Source of the DNA: Raoultibacter massiliensis
Lineage (GTDB): Bacteria > Actinomycetota > Coriobacteriia > Coriobacteriales > Eggerthellaceae
Direction of reading: 5' to 3'
DNA: 64,000 nt
Assembly (NCBI RefSeq): GCF_900199545.1
Contig: NZ_LT962671.1
Span: 1,166,814-1,230,813 of the forward strand
A program made the position numbers and the translations under genes. The number at the start of each line of letters is the position of its first letter. Positions within the stretch are counted from its first letter, which is position 1. Positions 34,700-43,386 of this stretch are shown piece by piece. The notes beneath the pieces were generated by a model. That model was not told the DNA's origin. It did no database searches and saw only the letters and a program-made list of their open reading frames with translations.

Positions 34700-34727
34700 C
34701 GAACCCCGGCTTGTCGGGGTTCGCTGT
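34700..34727 (+). terminator. Terminator after the CAT-anticodon tRNA
   Basis: A 9-base stem CGAACCCCG / CGGGGTTCG with a 6-base loop, then CTGTTTT. Confidence 0.75.
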
Positions 34728-34803
34728 TTTCCAGGCACTCGGACACCCGACCCCCTCGCGGCTGCCGCAACAAAAGGCAGGCGGGACGCACGACGCATAT
34801 CGC

Positions 34804-35079
34804 TCACTTCTTCATTTCGAGCCGTTTTATCTCCAATAGGCGCTCGGCCTCGTCGCTCAGTGCATTGGCGCTGCCGTGCACGTGCTTTGCGGCCAGCAAA
34901 AGAACGCCGATGACGCCGGCGATGTACACCTCGGGATCGCATCGATCCGACTCGATGGCGATACGCACGCATTCGAGAGCCTGCACGACATCGCCCGAAA
35001 TACTTGCAGCCTCCGCCAAGTCGTCAACGAAAGCCATCGGTACCAATACCCCATGTTCGTCTCCGCGATCATCCACCAC
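34804..35079 (-). CDS. Hypothetical 91-aa protein
   Basis: Starts with GTG (MVDDRGDEHGVLVPMAFVDD) after GGAAGGGAG at good spacing. The body (ECVRIAIESDRCDPEVYIAGVIGVLLLAAKHVHG) looks helical, with one mildly hydrophobic stretch, and the tail is Lys/Glu-rich. No family recognised. The frame is open up to a TTG at 35217, but that start has no ribosome site. Divergent from the XRE gene at 35285. Confidence 0.5.
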   Translation of the reverse strand: MVDDRGDEHGVLVPMAFVDDLAEAASISGDVVQALECVRIAIESDRCDPEVYIAGVIGVLLLAAKHVHGSANALSDEAERLLEIKRLEMKK

Positions 35080-35217
35080 GCAACCACTCCCTTCCGAAGC
35101 CGAAACTCCGGCTTCTTCTTGCGGAGAGCATCCCTTGAACGAACAAGGCTGCGTGGACGCTCCTGACTTCCCTTCCTGCGCACTTCGCAGTTTACGCCTA
35201 GTAGAAAATAGGCACAA

Positions 35218-35284
35218 GATGTGGTAGAGTTATACATTAGATATACACAATACGTATTATGCATATAGGAAATTCGGAGGAACG
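35218..35284. promoter_or_regulatory. AT-rich divergent promoter region
   Basis: A short AT-rich stretch, unusual for this GC-rich DNA, before the XRE gene. It contains TATACAC, ATACGTAT and TATTATG. TATTAT near 35254 is a possible -10 box. The small palindrome ATACGTAT may be an autoregulatory operator for the HTH protein. The gene has GGAGG five bases before its ATG. Confidence 0.45.
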
Positions 35285-35533
35285 ATGAAGGCACAAGACG
35301 CCCTACGGGAAGCAATCTCCTCTTCGGGCAAAAGCCAAGCGGGCATCAGCAAGAGCATCGGAAAGACGCGCAATTACGTCAACGCGCTCGTCACCCAAGC
35401 CGATGCCACAGGCGGCACGCTCGAGTGCGGAACCGTCGCGGGAATCGCGGATGCGTGCGACTATGCACTCGTGCTGATTCCCCGAGGAACCGAACCTCCC
35501 GGATCGCTCGTAATCGATCCACCGGCAAAATAG
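35285..35533 (+). CDS. Small XRE-type helix-turn-helix protein
   Basis: An 82-residue protein with an HTH over about residues 5-60 (SGKSQAGISKSIGKTRNYVNALVTQ). In place of a normal fourth helix it has GGTLECGTVAGIADACDYALVLIP, a pattern found in small phage-like or antitoxin-type regulators. The tail is proline-rich. No toxin-like partner was found: the divergent 91-aa protein shows no toxin feature. Confidence 0.75.
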   Translation: MKAQDALREAISSSGKSQAGISKSIGKTRNYVNALVTQADATGGTLECGTVAGIADACDYALVLIPRGTEPPGSLVIDPPAK

Positions 35534-35652
35534 CGGCACCATCGGAACCGTACGGAAGGCGATGCTTCAGTGCGCAGCAGCACGACGGGCTTACCGTATG
35601 CACGCTCGGCTCGGCGTCGAAGCACTGCACCGAGCCGAGCCGAAAGCAAGCA

Positions 35653-36828
35653 CTACCGCGCGAACATGAGCCTTTCGCTCTTGAACATCTTCTGCAACAC
35701 GTACACGCCGATGCCGGTATACACCAGGTTGCTCGCCACGCACGCTACAACGGCTGCAGGCTGGAAATCGAAGGTGAATATTCCGATCATGCACTGCACG
35801 CTGTTGTAGAGCGGGACGAAGTAGTAGCCGAGCTCGGGCTTGGCGCCATCGCCGAACATGCCGAGCAAACCGATCACCATGACCACGATCATAAGCGGCG
35901 TCAGGTAAAGCTGCGCTTCTTTCGTCGTCTTCGCAAGCGCCGACACCACGGTGATCAGCATGACGATGAGCAGGGTGGTCGAGAAGATCACAAGCGCCAG
36001 CAGCAGATACTCGGGTGCTCCGTATACGTTTATATCGAACTCGCCCTGCATCAGGTTCGGCAAACTGGCGAAGATGCCGATAGCGCTCGAAGCTGCGATC
36101 GCAAGTCCGATGAGCGCGAGCGCCAAAATCTTACCGAGCGCTATATCGCTGCGCTTGATCGGCGTCGCAAGCATGGTCGCCATCGTTCCACGCTCCTTTT
36201 CGCCTGCAACCGCTTCGGATGCAACCGACATGCATCCGCTGAACAGCAAAATGAGCAGCAACATAGGCACAATGGATACGATGATCGTTGCCGCAAGATC
36301 CTTGTCTTCGGCCACATCGTAGATCGCCTCGCCGGCATTCACGTCGAACTTGTTCGAAAGAGACGATTCGTATGCGTCGAGCACCGCAACGAACGCAGCG
36401 TAAGCCCTGGCCGACGAGGTATCCGCCGAATTGTAATACACCTCGACCCGTGGAGCGATCTGCCCCGACGAGGTCTCGTAGGCAGCCACCGCCTCATCAA
36501 ACCCCTTGGGGAACACCGCGAATGCCTGAACATCGGCGCCATCGATCTGCTCCCGCATTTCCTCAGGACTCGGCAAGCTCGCCGTTTCCACCAGATCGAT
36601 ACCCGAAGCCGCCGCCAGCTGCTCCACGCTCGCGGGACAATCGACCACGGCGATCGTCGGCCGTTCGGAATCGCCGCCGCCCATCATGCCCGACATCGCA
36701 TTGCCCATGATCGACCACATGCCGAAGATGAGCAAACCCGGCAATACGATGGCGATCAGAGCCGACGCCTTATTGCTGAAGAAGCGTGCAAGCTCCTTTT
36801 TCGCTATGGTAAGCACACTGCTTTTCAC
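35653..36828 (-). CDS. ABC-2 type permease (NatB-like)
   Basis: A 391-residue permease. Helix 1 is at about 20-45 (SNKASALIAIVLPGLLIFGMW), followed by an external domain (about 55-185). The remaining helices occupy about 190-370, with the typical cytoplasmic loop AVAGEKERGTMATMLATPIKRSDIALGK. It resembles NatB/YhaP sodium or drug exporters. The stop lies 119 bases from the XRE gene. It overlaps the ATPase gene by 4 bases. Confidence 0.88.
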   Translation of the reverse strand: MKSSVLTIAKKELARFFSNKASALIAIVLPGLLIFGMWSIMGNAMSGMMGGGDSERPTIAVVDCPASVEQLAAASGIDLVETASLPSPEEMREQIDGADVQAFAVFPKGFDEAVAAYETSSGQIAPRVEVYYNSADTSSARAYAAFVAVLDAYESSLSNKFDVNAGEAIYDVAEDKDLAATIIVSIVPMLLLILLFSGCMSVASEAVAGEKERGTMATMLATPIKRSDIALGKILALALIGLAIAASSAIGIFASLPNLMQGEFDINVYGAPEYLLLALVIFSTTLLIVMLITVVSALAKTTKEAQLYLTPLMIVVMVIGLLGMFGDGAKPELGYYFVPLYNSVQCMIGIFTFDFQPAAVVACVASNLVYTGIGVYVLQKMFKSERLMFAR

Positions 36829-37601
36829 GAGGCATCACCCACCGTCATGCGATACATGTCGAAAAACGCATCCTCGAGCGACCGATCTCCCGTGAGCTCT
36901 TCCAGGGTGCCGCTTGCAACCATGCGCCCCCCGATGATGACGCCCGCGCGGTCGCACACCTTCTCGACCAGGCTGAAGATATGGGTGGAAAGCAGAATGG
37001 TCTTGCCCTCCCCCTTAAGCTCAAGCAGAAAATCGGTGACCGTTTTCGCCGTAAGGACATCGAGGCCGTTGGTCGGCTCGTCGAAGATGATGACGCTCGG
37101 ATCGTGCGCCACCGAAACCGCAAGGGAAACCTTCTGCTTCATACCCGTGGACAGATCGGCAACCTTGGTTTCGGCGAACGATTCGATGCCGAAACGCGAG
37201 AACAGACTCCGCTTGCGCGCTTCGCGCACCCCATGATCGACATGGTGCAGTTCCGAGAAGAAATCGAACAGGTAATCCGGCGAGAACACCTCTTCGAGCT
37301 TCAGTTCGCTCGTCAGAAACCCGATCGTCTCGCGCACGCCCATCGGATCGCTCACGATGCTCGATCCGTTGATCCACGCATCGCCTTCGTCGGGCTTTAT
37401 GAGCGCCGCAAGCATTCTGAGCGTCGTCGTCTTGCCTGCTCCGTTCGGACCGAGCAGCCCGTAGATCTCCCCTCTCACCACCTCGAACGAAAGGTTGTCC
37501 ACGGCTGTTTTTCGCCGCTCTTCAGTGTGCTCGAGTTTGCGCTGCTTTGCGGAAAGCGGGTAGGTCTTCCGCAATCCCTGCGCTCGGATAGCTGATTCCA
37601 T
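36825..37601 (-). CDS. ABC transporter ATP-binding protein (NatA-like)
   Basis: A 258-residue ATPase of the ABC-2 exporter. Walker [11 protein letters not shown] (about 52-61), signature LSTGMKQK (about 152-159), Walker B VIIFDEPTNGLD, H-loop ILLSTHIF. These fit the NatA/CcmA/DrrA branch. The start overlaps no upstream gene; a small putative gene begins on the other strand at 37602. Confidence 0.92.
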   Translation of the reverse strand: MESAIRAQGLRKTYPLSAKQRKLEHTEERRKTAVDNLSFEVVRGEIYGLLGPNGAGKTTTLRMLAALIKPDEGDAWINGSSIVSDPMGVRETIGFLTSELKLEEVFSPDYLFDFFSELHHVDHGVREARKRSLFSRFGIESFAETKVADLSTGMKQKVSLAVSVAHDPSVIIFDEPTNGLDVLTAKTVTDFLLELKGEGKTILLSTHIFSLVEKVCDRAGVIIGGRMVASGTLEELTGDRSLEDAFFDMYRMTVGDAS

Positions 37602-38006
37602 GTGCCTCGTTTCTTCGTTTCGTTTACGGGACAGGGCTTGTCAAGCCGCTTTGAAAAGTATACCGATTCGCATGCGCCATTCGGTAACAACGTGCAAAAA
37701 AACTTTACCTGTCAAAGCAAACGCACCGAGATCTCCCGTGCCATCCAGTATCTGACGTTTTTCATACTTGCCCAAGGGCTTGTCTGGTGCTGTTACTACC
37801 TCGCCCTCGCAGCGTTCGATCCGAATCAAGTCGATTACGCGACGGGGATGTCCCAACTCATCGTTTCGGTACTCACGATCGTATCGATCGGATTCGCGTT
37901 CTTCGAGTTTCTGCGCAAAAAAATAGCCGGAAACGATGCTGTGCGAGCGGCTAGCCTTCTTCACCCAAACGTATCTCCCCCGTTTCCTTCCCGACAACGA
38001 ATATAG
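37602..38006 (+). CDS. Possible small membrane protein
   Basis: The open frame gives up to 134 residues from a GTG. The middle has two hydrophobic segments: IQYLTFFILAQGLVWCCYYL, then SQLIVSVLTIVSIGFAFFEF, followed by RKK. The ends look non-coding, and a shorter start (GTG near 37691, MQKNFTCQSKRTEISRAIQ) is plausible. No family and no strong ribosome site. Confidence 0.4.
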   Translation: MPRFFVSFTGQGLSSRFEKYTDSHAPFGNNVQKNFTCQSKRTEISRAIQYLTFFILAQGLVWCCYYLALAAFDPNQVDYATGMSQLIVSVLTIVSIGFAFFEFLRKKIAGNDAVRAASLLHPNVSPPFPSRQRI

Positions 38007-38049
38007 CTTCTGTACTGCTATGATGTACTTGAAAACGAGGTGATACATC

Positions 38050-38244
38050 ATGAAGGATTTCAACGGTTTCTTAAGGGTTCTCGCCAGCGACGAAAGCAAG
38101 GCCGAAGTCGAGCGCATCATTCTCGACAACGCCATGGAAGAAGAGCGCGAAGGCAACGACATCCACACGTACCTCTATACCGTCATCGATGCCGTAACCG
38201 ACTACAAGCTGCGCAAGTACCACGAATGGGTTTCGCAGGACTGA
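38050..38244 (+). CDS. Hypothetical 64-aa protein
   Basis: MKDFNGFLRVLASDESKAEV..., charged and probably all-helical, with no cysteine. GAGGTG lies upstream of the ATG. It ends 12 bases before the 47-aa zinc-ribbon gene, and the two share a terminator. No family recognised. Confidence 0.7.
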   Translation: MKDFNGFLRVLASDESKAEVERIILDNAMEEEREGNDIHTYLYTVIDAVTDYKLRKYHEWVSQD

Positions 38245-38256
38245 ACGGAGGATGTC

Positions 38257-38400
38257 ATGATCTACAAAACCGGCGACAAACCCGGAAAGGGCACGTACCG
38301 CTGCACAAAGTGCGGGTTCCTCGTGCACCTTTACGATAACGACGGAAAACTGCCCGCATGCCCCGCTTGCATGCATAGCGAATACACCAAGGTCGACTGA
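38257..38400 (+). CDS. 47-aa zinc-ribbon/rubredoxin-like protein
   Basis: Begins MIYKTGDKPGKGTYRCTKCG, followed by FLVHLYDNDGKLPACPACM and HSEYTKVD. Two CxxC knuckles (CTKC and CPAC) are spaced as in a zinc ribbon. ACGGAGGA precedes the ATG. Co-transcribed with the 64-aa gene. Function unknown. Confidence 0.8.
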   Translation: MIYKTGDKPGKGTYRCTKCGFLVHLYDNDGKLPACPACMHSEYTKVD

Positions 38401-38444
38401 CCTCATACCCACCCGGCCGCGTCAACCCCACGCGGCATACTCCA

Positions 38445-38490
38445 AAAGGGCGCTTCCATACCACCCCCCCCCAAGCAGGAAGCGCCCTTT
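38445..38490 (+). terminator. Terminator after the two small genes
   Basis: A 13-base stem AAAGGGCGCTTCC / GGAAGCGCCCTTT. The loop contains a run of nine C (38464-38472), which may vary in length between strains. Confidence 0.8.
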
Positions 38491-38640
38491 CTCATGCCAC
38501 GAAACAGCGACTAGCGCGGCGACGCCCAAACGCTGGTGACTGGGCTTTCGACGGTTGGGCGCAAGGGCCTTCGAACCCCAAAGGAAAGCGCTCGGCATTG
38601 CGAAGGTCAACAGAAGCGAAGATCATGGTATGATCGGTTT

Positions 38641-39639
38641 ATGCAGCAGATGCTTCCCGACATACCGCTTAAGAACTCCGTTGACGTATCGGGCCCCGAT
38701 GCAAAAGGCGCCTGGTCATGCAAGTTCTTCGCTTTCAATACCGAAATCCTGCTTCAGACGTACCGAAACGATCTTCCCGAAAAAACCGTTCGTGAAGGAT
38801 TCTCGGCTGCCGTCGAACGGTGCAGAACCTTCGAGTACCTCCTGTCCCGCCATCTGGAGAGCAGCGATGTCTCCCGCATCAACGCCGCTTCGGGAGAAAA
38901 GGTTCCCATTGCAGCAGAGACGTATCGCGTGCTTGAAGCGAGCCTACGCTACTGCGAAGCAAGCGGAGGCGTCTTCGACATCACGATGGGCGCGGTATGC
39001 AGGCTTTGGGATTTCATGGAAAAAACCGTGCCCGACCAGGCAAGTCTCATACAAGCGCTCGCCCATGTCAACTGGCGCGCGCTGAAGCTCGCCTCTACCG
39101 AGAACGGGTTCTGGGCGCAGCTGGACGACCCTGCCGCCTCCATCGATGTCGGAGGCACGGCAAAGGGCTTCATAGCCGACGATCTGCGCGCACTGCTTGC
39201 AGGCCAGGGGTTCTCGAACGCCATCATCAATTTGGGCGGAAACGTCGTGACCTTCGGCTCGAAGCCCGATGGAAAGCCCTGGACGATCGGCATACGCAAT
39301 CCTGCAGATCCCTCGACGCTCATCGGCGCAGTACCGATCAGGCAGGGATCGGTGGTTACGAGCGGCCTTTACGAGCGTTGCTTCGAAAAGGACGGCATCC
39401 ACTATCACCATATCCTCGACCCCGCTACGGGCTATCCCGTAGCCACCGATATCGCCAGCGCAACCATCGTCTCGGCGAACTCGATCGACGGGGACGGTTA
39501 TTCCACAACCGTATTCGCCCTCGGGTCGCAAGGGGCGATCGATTTCGCCGAACGCACACCAGGCATCGAAGCGCTGCTTATCCTTGATGATGGAACCATC
39601 GTCCAATCAAGCGGGATCTCCGGGTTCATCAAGTTGTAA
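38641..39639 (+). CDS. apbE: FAD:protein FMN transferase
   Basis: Attaches FMN covalently to Thr/Ser of flavoproteins, using FAD and Mg2+. The 332-residue protein has the family motifs DVGGTAKGFIADDL (about 177-190), INLGGNVVTFGSKPDG, VTSGLYERCF and HHILDPATGYPVATD (about 258-272). There is no signal peptide or lipobox, so it is cytoplasmic, unlike many ApbE lipoproteins. A target is present nearby: the Tat-exported protein at 44912-46693 has an FMN-binding domain with GATLTS. ATG at 38641; the open frame upstream is not supported. Confidence 0.92.
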   Translation: MQQMLPDIPLKNSVDVSGPDAKGAWSCKFFAFNTEILLQTYRNDLPEKTVREGFSAAVERCRTFEYLLSRHLESSDVSRINAASGEKVPIAAETYRVLEASLRYCEASGGVFDITMGAVCRLWDFMEKTVPDQASLIQALAHVNWRALKLASTENGFWAQLDDPAASIDVGGTAKGFIADDLRALLAGQGFSNAIINLGGNVVTFGSKPDGKPWTIGIRNPADPSTLIGAVPIRQGSVVTSGLYERCFEKDGIHYHHILDPATGYPVATDIASATIVSANSIDGDGYSTTVFALGSQGAIDFAERTPGIEALLILDDGTIVQSSGISGFIKL

Positions 39640-39643
39640 ACGA

Positions 39644-40111
39644 TCACGAGTCCAAGCGCTTCGCGAAACAGATGATCCTATTGGCTTCAGCGAAGCCGCA
39701 AGCCAGGTGGAATGCGAGGCTCTCCCCGTTGTCGAGTTCGCAATCGCTCGCGAACTCCGAACACCCCTTCGATACCGCCCACGCTTCGCACGCCCCGACG
39801 AGCATGCGCGCATGACCCCTCCCGCGAAACCGCTCGTCCACGAATATCCCTTCGAGATACCCGACGGGGCTGCTTTCGGTACCCTCGACGTAATCACGGC
39901 GCAAGCGGCACCAAGCGAAACCGACAGCCTCTTCCCCCGAACCGGGGTCGTTCGGATCGGCATCGCGCAGCGACAGGAAACAAGCCGCATCCGCATCGCG
40001 AAGATCGCACAGCAATTCTTCTTCGAGCACGCCCGCATCGTGCCCGGGCCACAAGAGCTCGGATAATCGAACCAAATCGCCGATATCCCCAACAGTCGCC
40101 TCACGTATCAA
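39644..40111 (-). CDS. GNAT acetyltransferase, AAC(6')-I-like
   Basis: Acetyl-CoA-dependent N-acetyltransferase, 155 residues. It starts at TTG (MIREATVGDIGDLVRLSELL) with AGGAGG upstream. Matches to aminoglycoside 6'-N-acetyltransferases are SELLWPGH near the start, then RRDYVEGTESSPVGYLEGIF (about 86-105), the acetyl-CoA loop RFRGRGHARML, and KGCSEFASDCELDNGESLAFH. These stretches define the AAC(6')-I group. Real resistance activity is not proven: chromosomal relatives can have other substrates. It is convergent with apbE, 4 bases apart. Confidence 0.82.
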   Translation of the reverse strand: MIREATVGDIGDLVRLSELLWPGHDAGVLEEELLCDLRDADAACFLSLRDADPNDPGSGEEAVGFAWCRLRRDYVEGTESSPVGYLEGIFVDERFRGRGHARMLVGACEAWAVSKGCSEFASDCELDNGESLAFHLACGFAEANRIICFAKRLDS

Positions 40112-40282
40112 CGCACTCCTCCTTTCGCTGTCGCAGAGACAGCGACGCCCTCCGATCTTTGCACCGCCTGGTCGCAGCTTCGGCGCTTCGGCGCAAACCT
40201 TCGGGGCGGCCCCGCCCAAACGAACGGCCGCCTCATTCGCTTGCCCAATTGTAGTCTATCGACGGCTTGCGCCCCGCCATAT

Positions 40283-41131
40283 TCAAGCTCGAAGCGAAAA
40301 TCTTGGAGTGCCGTCATTTTGATCTCGCACAACCTTTGGCCGGGCTGCGAACACAGTGCCCGCCCTGCCTCCGTCGAGCACTGTGTAAAGGCGGTCGAGG
40401 CGTCTTCCGTTCAAGATCACGGCATCGATGCCGTTGCGCGTAGCTAAATCGGCTGCCTGGAGTTTTGTCTTCATGCCGCCAGTCCCCCGCAAAGATCCCG
40501 CTCCCCCGGCGCAGCGCTCCACGTCGGCTACGTCTTCAACGACGTCGATAAGCTTCGCTTTCGGATTCGAGCGCGGATCCCTCTCGTACAGGCCGTCGAT
40601 ATCCGACAAGATGACAAGCTTATGCGCGCGGCAGAGAACCGCCACGATCGCCGACAGCACATCGTTATCTCCGAATAAGCGCTCATCCGATTCGATCTCG
40701 CCGAAGCTCACCGAATCGTTCTCGTTCACGACTGGGATGATTCCCATATCCAGCAGCGTATCGAACGTATTTACGAGGTTCGCCCGCTTCTCCTCCCGCT
40801 CGACATCGTCGGCGTTCAGAAGGATCTGCGCTGTGGTTTTACCGTATTCCCCGAAAAACTTGTCGTAGAGAAACAATATGCGACACTGCCCAACCGCGGC
40901 AGCTGCCTGTTTCGCCCGCAAACTCTTCGGTCTCGGTTCCATGCCAAGCCTGTCCGACCCAATGGCTATCGCGCCCGATGACACAAGTATCACCTGATAG
41001 CCCCTGCCGTGAATATCGGATAGAACACGTGCGAGCCTCTCGAAAGATCGCAAGTCGACGCCACCCGCTTCGTTGGTAAGCGTGGACGTGCCCACCTTGA
41101 CGACGATCCTCTCTCTATAAAGATGCGACAT
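40283..41131 (-). CDS. proB: Glutamate 5-kinase without PUA domain
   Basis: First step of proline synthesis: phosphorylates glutamate. The amino-acid-kinase domain fills the 282 residues: IVVKVGTSTLT (about 7-17), LVSSGAIAIG, NENDSVSFGEIESDERLFGDND, LSDIDGLYERDPRSN and GTGGMKTKLQAADLATRNGI. The C-terminal PUA domain of E. coli-type ProB is absent, as in shorter family members. proA is not adjacent. Start chosen at MSHLYRER; a small open frame overlaps it upstream. Confidence 0.93.
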   Translation of the reverse strand: MSHLYRERIVVKVGTSTLTNEAGGVDLRSFERLARVLSDIHGRGYQVILVSSGAIAIGSDRLGMEPRPKSLRAKQAAAAVGQCRILFLYDKFFGEYGKTTAQILLNADDVEREEKRANLVNTFDTLLDMGIIPVVNENDSVSFGEIESDERLFGDNDVLSAIVAVLCRAHKLVILSDIDGLYERDPRSNPKAKLIDVVEDVADVERCAGGAGSLRGTGGMKTKLQAADLATRNGIDAVILNGRRLDRLYTVLDGGRAGTVFAARPKVVRDQNDGTPRFSLRA

Positions 41132-41291
41132 ACCCGGCCCCGTCCGCAAAAGCCGCAACCGTAAGATCGCGACCGGTTTCTGACAAAAGCCGATTCAGGG
41201 GATGACCGGTTCTCGTTTTAAGAAACCTCGCAGCAGGCCCATCGCCACTCTGCAGCAAACCCATCGCCGCAACAATGCCATACACGCGCAT
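41115..41291 (-). CDS. Possible 58-aa protein overlapping the proB start
   Basis: Begins MRVYGIVAAMGLLQSGDGPA after a strong GGGAGGAGC site, and its stop lies 17 bases inside proB. The overlap suggests a leader that couples translation of proB. No family recognised, and the composition is ordinary, so it may be only a leader peptide. Confidence 0.4.
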   Translation of the reverse strand: MRVYGIVAAMGLLQSGDGPAARFLKTRTGHPLNRLLSETGRDLTVAAFADGAGYVASL

Positions 41292-41422
41292 AGCTCCTCC
41301 CTGTCTTTGTTCCCCATCGTTCTTGACACTGGATCGAGTATTCCATAAAGTGGCATATAACAAAAACGGAACTTTATCATTGATCATATGAGTTTTTCTC
41401 ATACATCCTCATGAAAGGCTTG

Positions 41423-42304
41423 ATGTCGAGCATTACGAAATATCATGCATTGCTCAAAGCGGTAGAATGCGGCAGCTTCACTAAAGCAGCCGCAGCACTC
41501 GATTACTCCCAATCGGGAATCAGCCGCATGATAGCCGACCTCGAAAGCGAGTGGAACATCTCACTGCTCGAACGAAGCAGTGCACGCTTGAGCTTGACGG
41601 CCGAAGGGCTTTCCGTCCTCCCGCTCGTGCAGGAAATCTGCAATGCGGAAACGCGGCTGCAAGACAGGATCGCCGAACTCAACGGACTGGAAAAAGGATT
41701 CATCCGAATCGGCACCTTCTCAAGCGTGGCAACGCATTGGCTTCCCAACATCATTGCCCGATTCCAGAACGATTACCCCGGCATCGAATACGAATTGCTC
41801 CTCGGGGATTACGAGGAAATAGAGCGCTGGATTCTCGACGGGCGCGTTGACTGCGGTTTTTTACGGCTGCCAGTGCAATCCGATCTCGAAACCGAATTCC
41901 TCGAGCAAGACAGGCTGCTTGCCGTCCTACCCGAAAACCATCCCCTTGCCGAATATGCGAAACTGCCGATCAAGGCGCTACGCGATTACCCGTTCATGAT
42001 GCTTGAACGCGAAAACTCGTCCGATGTCGCCGAGCTCATGGAAAGACGGGGCGTCGAACCCGACACGCAGTTCATCACCTGGGATGACTACGCCATACTC
42101 GCCATGGTGGAGAAGGGCCTCGGCATCAGCATCCTTCCCGAGCTCATATTGAAAAGAATTCCTTATCGCTTAACGCTCAGAGAACTCGACGTACCGGCGT
42201 ACCGCAGCATATGCTTCGCCGTTCGCACGATGAAAAACGCTTCGCCAGCTGTTCGAAAGTTTAAGGATTACCTGGTTTTTCGCTCCGACTCCTCCGCAGG
42301 CTGA
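41423..42304 (+). CDS. LysR family transcriptional regulator
   Basis: A 293-residue regulator. The N-terminal winged HTH covers about 1-60 (YHALLKAVECGSFTKAAAAL, SQSGISRMIADLESEW). The effector domain covers about 85-290, with KGFIRIGTFSSVATHWLPNI and EKGLGISILPELIL. The start at 41423 (MSSITKYHALL) has AAAGG upstream; an ATG 4 codons earlier lacks a site. It is divergent from proB and 257 bases before the nitroreductase gene, which it may control. Confidence 0.9.
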   Translation: MSSITKYHALLKAVECGSFTKAAAALDYSQSGISRMIADLESEWNISLLERSSARLSLTAEGLSVLPLVQEICNAETRLQDRIAELNGLEKGFIRIGTFSSVATHWLPNIIARFQNDYPGIEYELLLGDYEEIERWILDGRVDCGFLRLPVQSDLETEFLEQDRLLAVLPENHPLAEYAKLPIKALRDYPFMMLERENSSDVAELMERRGVEPDTQFITWDDYAILAMVEKGLGISILPELILKRIPYRLTLRELDVPAYRSICFAVRTMKNASPAVRKFKDYLVFRSDSSAG

Positions 42305-42561
42305 TACGGGTCGAAACGACCCGACGGTCTCGCCTTCTCGCACGCAACGGCGCGCCCGCAGGCTCTGCAAGCGGAGCTTTTTGGGGCGTAGCGCATGCGA
42401 CGTTGCCCGTCGCCATCGACGGGCAACCCGTCTTGATTGGCCGCTTCGATGCAGGTTACAACCTCGTATCATACAGCGCACCTTCACCGGCACGTACATC
42501 GCCTGCTATACAATAGTGCCGCCGAAACGCTATTGCAGCACACCTCGAGGAAGGCGATCTT
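42305..42561. other. Intergenic region before the nitroreductase gene
   Basis: About 257 bases with no credible gene. It should contain the nitroreductase promoter. CGACGGGCAAC and GACGGGCAACC around 42,415-42,432 sit next to CGTTGCCCGTCG (42401-42412), forming a strong hairpin GTTGCCCGTCG / CGACGGGCAAC after the LysR gene that may act as its terminator. Confidence 0.5.
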
Positions 42562-43284
42562 ATGGAGCTCCCCACGAATCTCTACCCTTCGATTTCGCAG
42601 CGCAAATCATGCCGAAAATACGACATGCGACCCTTGGGGCAAGAGGTTCTAAGCGAAATATCGAACGCGATCGAAGGATTCGAATCGCTCTACCCCGGCG
42701 TATCGCTCGAACACCGGTTCACCAGCAAGGTCAAGGGACGCTTTCATGTCGATGCCCCGCATTACCTGATCGTAAGCGGGCAGGGCGCGCCGGGCGAAAT
42801 GGAAGCAGCCGGTTTTCTCTTCGAGCAGCTTGTTTTATGGCTCGATGCCTTGGACATCGGCAGCGTGTGGCTCGGCTCGTCGAAAGACGCCGAAGCCGCC
42901 GGCACCGATCAGGATCTCGTCGTCATCGCCTTCGGCAATTCGCCTGAATCGATCCATCGGAGCATCGATCAGTTCAAACGCAAGGAGATCGAGGAGATAA
43001 CGAACGTTACCGACGACCCCTGCATCCAAGCGGCTCGCCTCGCCCCCTCGGGAATGAACACGCAGCCCTGGTATTTCGAGAAACAGGACGAGAAGGTTCT
43101 CGTATACGAGAAGAAACTCAAAGCACCCCTGTCGCTTGCGTATAAGCTCTCAGACATCGACATGGGAATCGGCCTGAGCCACTATTTCCTCGCCTGCAAG
43201 GAATTCGGAAAGCCGTTCCGTTTCGCCCGCGACGCTTCGCTTCCGAGCAAAGCGGGGTATCTGCCGTTCGGGGTTATCGGGTAG
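42562..43284 (+). CDS. Nitroreductase-family protein (TM1586 type)
   Basis: A 240-residue FMN-fold protein. The N-terminal FMN-phosphate motif is SISQRKSCRKYDMRPL (about 10-25). The second half carries AARLAPSGMNTQPWYFEK (about 152-169), the nitroreductase duplication typical of TM1586-like members, then DIDMGIGLSHYFLACKE. Likely a cytoplasmic NAD(P)H-dependent reductase; the substrate is unknown. It is flanked by a LysR gene and a membrane LuxR gene. Confidence 0.85.
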   Translation: MELPTNLYPSISQRKSCRKYDMRPLGQEVLSEISNAIEGFESLYPGVSLEHRFTSKVKGRFHVDAPHYLIVSGQGAPGEMEAAGFLFEQLVLWLDALDIGSVWLGSSKDAEAAGTDQDLVVIAFGNSPESIHRSIDQFKRKEIEEITNVTDDPCIQAARLAPSGMNTQPWYFEKQDEKVLVYEKKLKAPLSLAYKLSDIDMGIGLSHYFLACKEFGKPFRFARDASLPSKAGYLPFGVIG

Positions 43285-43386
43285 AAGGCCCGCGACTGAA
43301 TAGCCGAAGATAGAACGGCGACGCCAAGCCGCAATTGATATTCCGCTATAATGGAGCCCTTAGTATGCGAGCAAGGGTCGGCATTC

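Noticed and set aside
33000..35600. tRNA-linked integration of a mobile island
   Set aside because: No integrase, no repeated tRNA 3' end and no att-like duplication seen near the three tRNA genes.
35425..37236. 603-codon open frame on the plus strand
   Set aside because: Antisense to the ABC-2 permease and ATPase; Arg/His-rich.
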